Assembly: GCF_014851395.1 (NCBI RefSeq)
Contig: NW_024043372.1
Span: forward strand, 21,002,977-21,066,976
Reading direction: 5' to 3'
Origin: Micropterus salmoides
Lineage: Eukaryota; Chordata; Actinopteri; Centrarchiformes; Centrarchidae
Length of the DNA: 64,000 nucleotides
Shown here: piece by piece, positions 62,459 to 64,000 of the stretch
Position numbering within the stretch: position 1 is the first letter of the stretch
Layout of the letters: each line of letters starts with the position of its first letter
The notes under the pieces: model-generated
Database searches by the model: none
What the model saw: the letters and a program-made list of their open reading frames with translations, nothing else
Told to the model about the DNA's origin: nothing
Position numbers and translations under genes: made by a program

Positions 62459-62509
62459 CACAGGAAGTATCATGTGAACAGTCAAAAGAGCCGATGGATA
62501 CTTCCTGTG
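62459..62509. promoter_or_regulatory. Inverted repeat of ETS-like sites
   Basis: CACAGGAAGTATC (62,459-62,471) and its exact reverse complement (62,497-62,509) are separated by 25 bases. Each arm contains CAGGAAGT, a good match to an ETS-family binding site. A pair in this arrangement could be regulatory in erc2 intron 2, or could be a remnant of a transposon end. Confidence 0.35.
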
Positions 62510-62894
62510 GCATCCACTCCCCCCCTCCTGTCTGAGCACATAAGATGGCTGCTGCCTCATCCAGAGGACAGGGAGGTGATGAAATGAGGAGAGAGAACAA
62601 GATGAGATGAAATTCAGAGAAGCAGGGAAACATTTACCGAGTGCAAGGCTGGTGAGATTAAGGTGGGAGTGGAGGATGGAAGAACAAAGCAAAGGGGATA
62701 AGACGTGTTACAGTCTGCTGGTGTCTTTTTCTCCAGAACAGCTTTGATTAGATCAGATCATTTACTTAACAAGTAAAGTGAGAATCCTATAAAAAGATGC
62801 ACTCTTCTTTGAACCTTCTTTGAAAAAAGAGTGTGACAACAAAATGAATTCCTCTCCATTCCACTGACATTTTACATCTTTTTAGAGGCTATTG

Positions 62895-62985
62895 CGGCTC
62901 AGGAGGTTGTGCACTAAGGGCCACCCACTAATTGTAGGTCTGGCAGTTTCATCCCTGGCTCTTCATGTCCACATGTCAAAGCTAT
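62895..62985 (+). mobile_element. Degraded tRNA-derived SINE-like fragment
   Basis: TTGCGGCTCAGGAGGTTGTG resembles a tRNA A-box region, and GGCAGTTTCATCCC a B-box. CCCTGGCTCTTCATGTCCAC and CATGTCAAAG follow, as in a common fish interspersed repeat. The A box and 5' end are mutated, so it is not a functional tRNA. Confidence 0.45.
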
Positions 62986-64000
62986 TTTTCACTTCTGACA
63001 TTTTATAGGAAAAAGAATCATTAAATTCAAAAGCTGTAAGATAAAACTCAAAGATGTTTTTTGTAACAAGTAGACAAGATACGCAAGGGTGATACAGATG
63101 GTGAAAGAAAAGGAAAAGTCCTCTGAGCAGAACAGTATACTTCTTACTTATGGCTTAAGTGTATCTTGTGTATCTGTCTATCTTGGCTGAAGTTTGCTTT
63201 ATTGAACGCCACATAAATGTATGTAGCAACTCCGTAAGGATCATAGTCCTTGTTGTTCTTCTGCTCTGTGACTTTCCACTGTCCCATCTTTTGGATGCCC
63301 ACTGTGACACGCTTTCATGAACTCAAATCAGAAAAAATATTGCTTGGCTCAAAGGATGTTTACCCCAAACATTATTCTAAATTAACTAACTAAATTAACT
63401 AAATAAATTAACTAAGTTTGCGTGAGAATGATTTGTAAATTGAAAGGCATTCATCTGGTGACATTGCTGTAGATGAAACTACGCTAACTTCAAAGTAGGC
63501 CAGAGCCTTTCAGATGTACTGGTGCATGTGCAGCCTGTATTGTCCTCTTATAGCTATGATATATAGGTTTATATCCCACCAGCTATGCAATTAGAGAACA
63601 AATACCCCAAAATTATCTGTAAAACATTACTTCTCAGATTTAGCATTGCACTCCTATAACATTGTCAGATTAATGCAGTAGAACATATTTCTTTTTTTAT
63701 TCCCTACATCCCTACATACTTTTTCATTGACCTGCGCCTACATTACCCACAATGCAACTTGACCATCATCAGTTTGGTTTGGAGACAGAGGTAGTTCACC
63801 CCCAACCAATGCTGACTCAAGTGACATCACTTGAGGAATTGTATTAGATTATACGCAGGTCCATCTGGAGCCACAAAAGGTTTTATACAACTTTTTCCAG
63901 CTATGCAGTGGTTCACCCCAAGACATGTAAACAGAGTTTGAAGTGTCTAGGTCCTGTACATGTACAATGCATTGTATCTATTATTTTATTAATATCTTGA

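Larger units (their letters stand above)
59332..64000 (+). other. erc2: erc2 intron 2 (cut by window edge)
   Basis: No further ERC2 exon was found up to base 64,000; the next should start H-L-Q-L-T-I-Q-A-L. The stretch holds a perfect inverted repeat with ETS-like cores at 62,459-62,509, a SINE-like fragment at 62,895-62,985, and otherwise A+T-rich sequence with short, unsupported open frames. The open frame that runs past the donor to 59,559 is intronic. Confidence 0.85.

Overview
This is a vertebrate genomic window, almost certainly from a teleost and probably a percomorph fish. It has multi-exon genes with GT-AG introns and many CA, TG and ATC microsatellites. Several decayed interspersed repeats look like families that are abundant in spiny-rayed fish. 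Both genes lie on the + strand and both encode presynaptic active-zone scaffolds.

Region 1 (about 1-43,000) is the bassoon gene (bsn; bsna or bsnb cannot be told apart here), without its 5' end. Eight coding exons were placed by splice sites and reading phase: 3094-3879, 23252-24064, 25401-31757 (one 2,119-codon exon), 33601-35695, 36062-36882, 37146-37260, 37352-37498 and 37718-37758. Joined, they encode about 3,724 residues: the end of zinc finger 1, all of zinc finger 2, three coiled-coil regions, a cluster of x-Q-T motifs and the conserved C-terminus ending in F-T-S-F-W. Vertebrate Bassoon is about 3,900 residues, so only roughly 200 N-terminal residues are missing. The 3' UTR appears to be spliced and to end at a poly(A) signal near 42,971.

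Region 2 (about 43,000-53,200) is intergenic. I see no convincing gene. It holds a LINE reverse-transcriptase remnant, several dispersed DNA repeats and an exon-like unit of a repeated fish protein family.

Region 3 (about 53,200-64,000) is the 5' end of erc2 (ELKS/CAST family, CAST): a probable non-coding first exon ending at 53,429, a first coding exon at 58519-59331 (226 codons from the ATG at 58,654), and then intron to the window edge.

The layout itself is the most striking point. Bassoon and ERC2/CAST bind each other at the active zone through the Bassoon coiled coil encoded by exon 33601-35695. Here their genes are head-to-tail neighbours about 10 kb apart. In human, from memory, both are on 3p but several megabases apart. 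Other points worth checking are the spliced bsn 3' UTR, a NAGNAG acceptor, an intronic stop overlapping AATAAA, several perfect inverted repeats with homeodomain-like or ETS-like cores, and a uORF-rich erc2 leader. I found no tRNA, rRNA, CRISPR array or operon-like structure.
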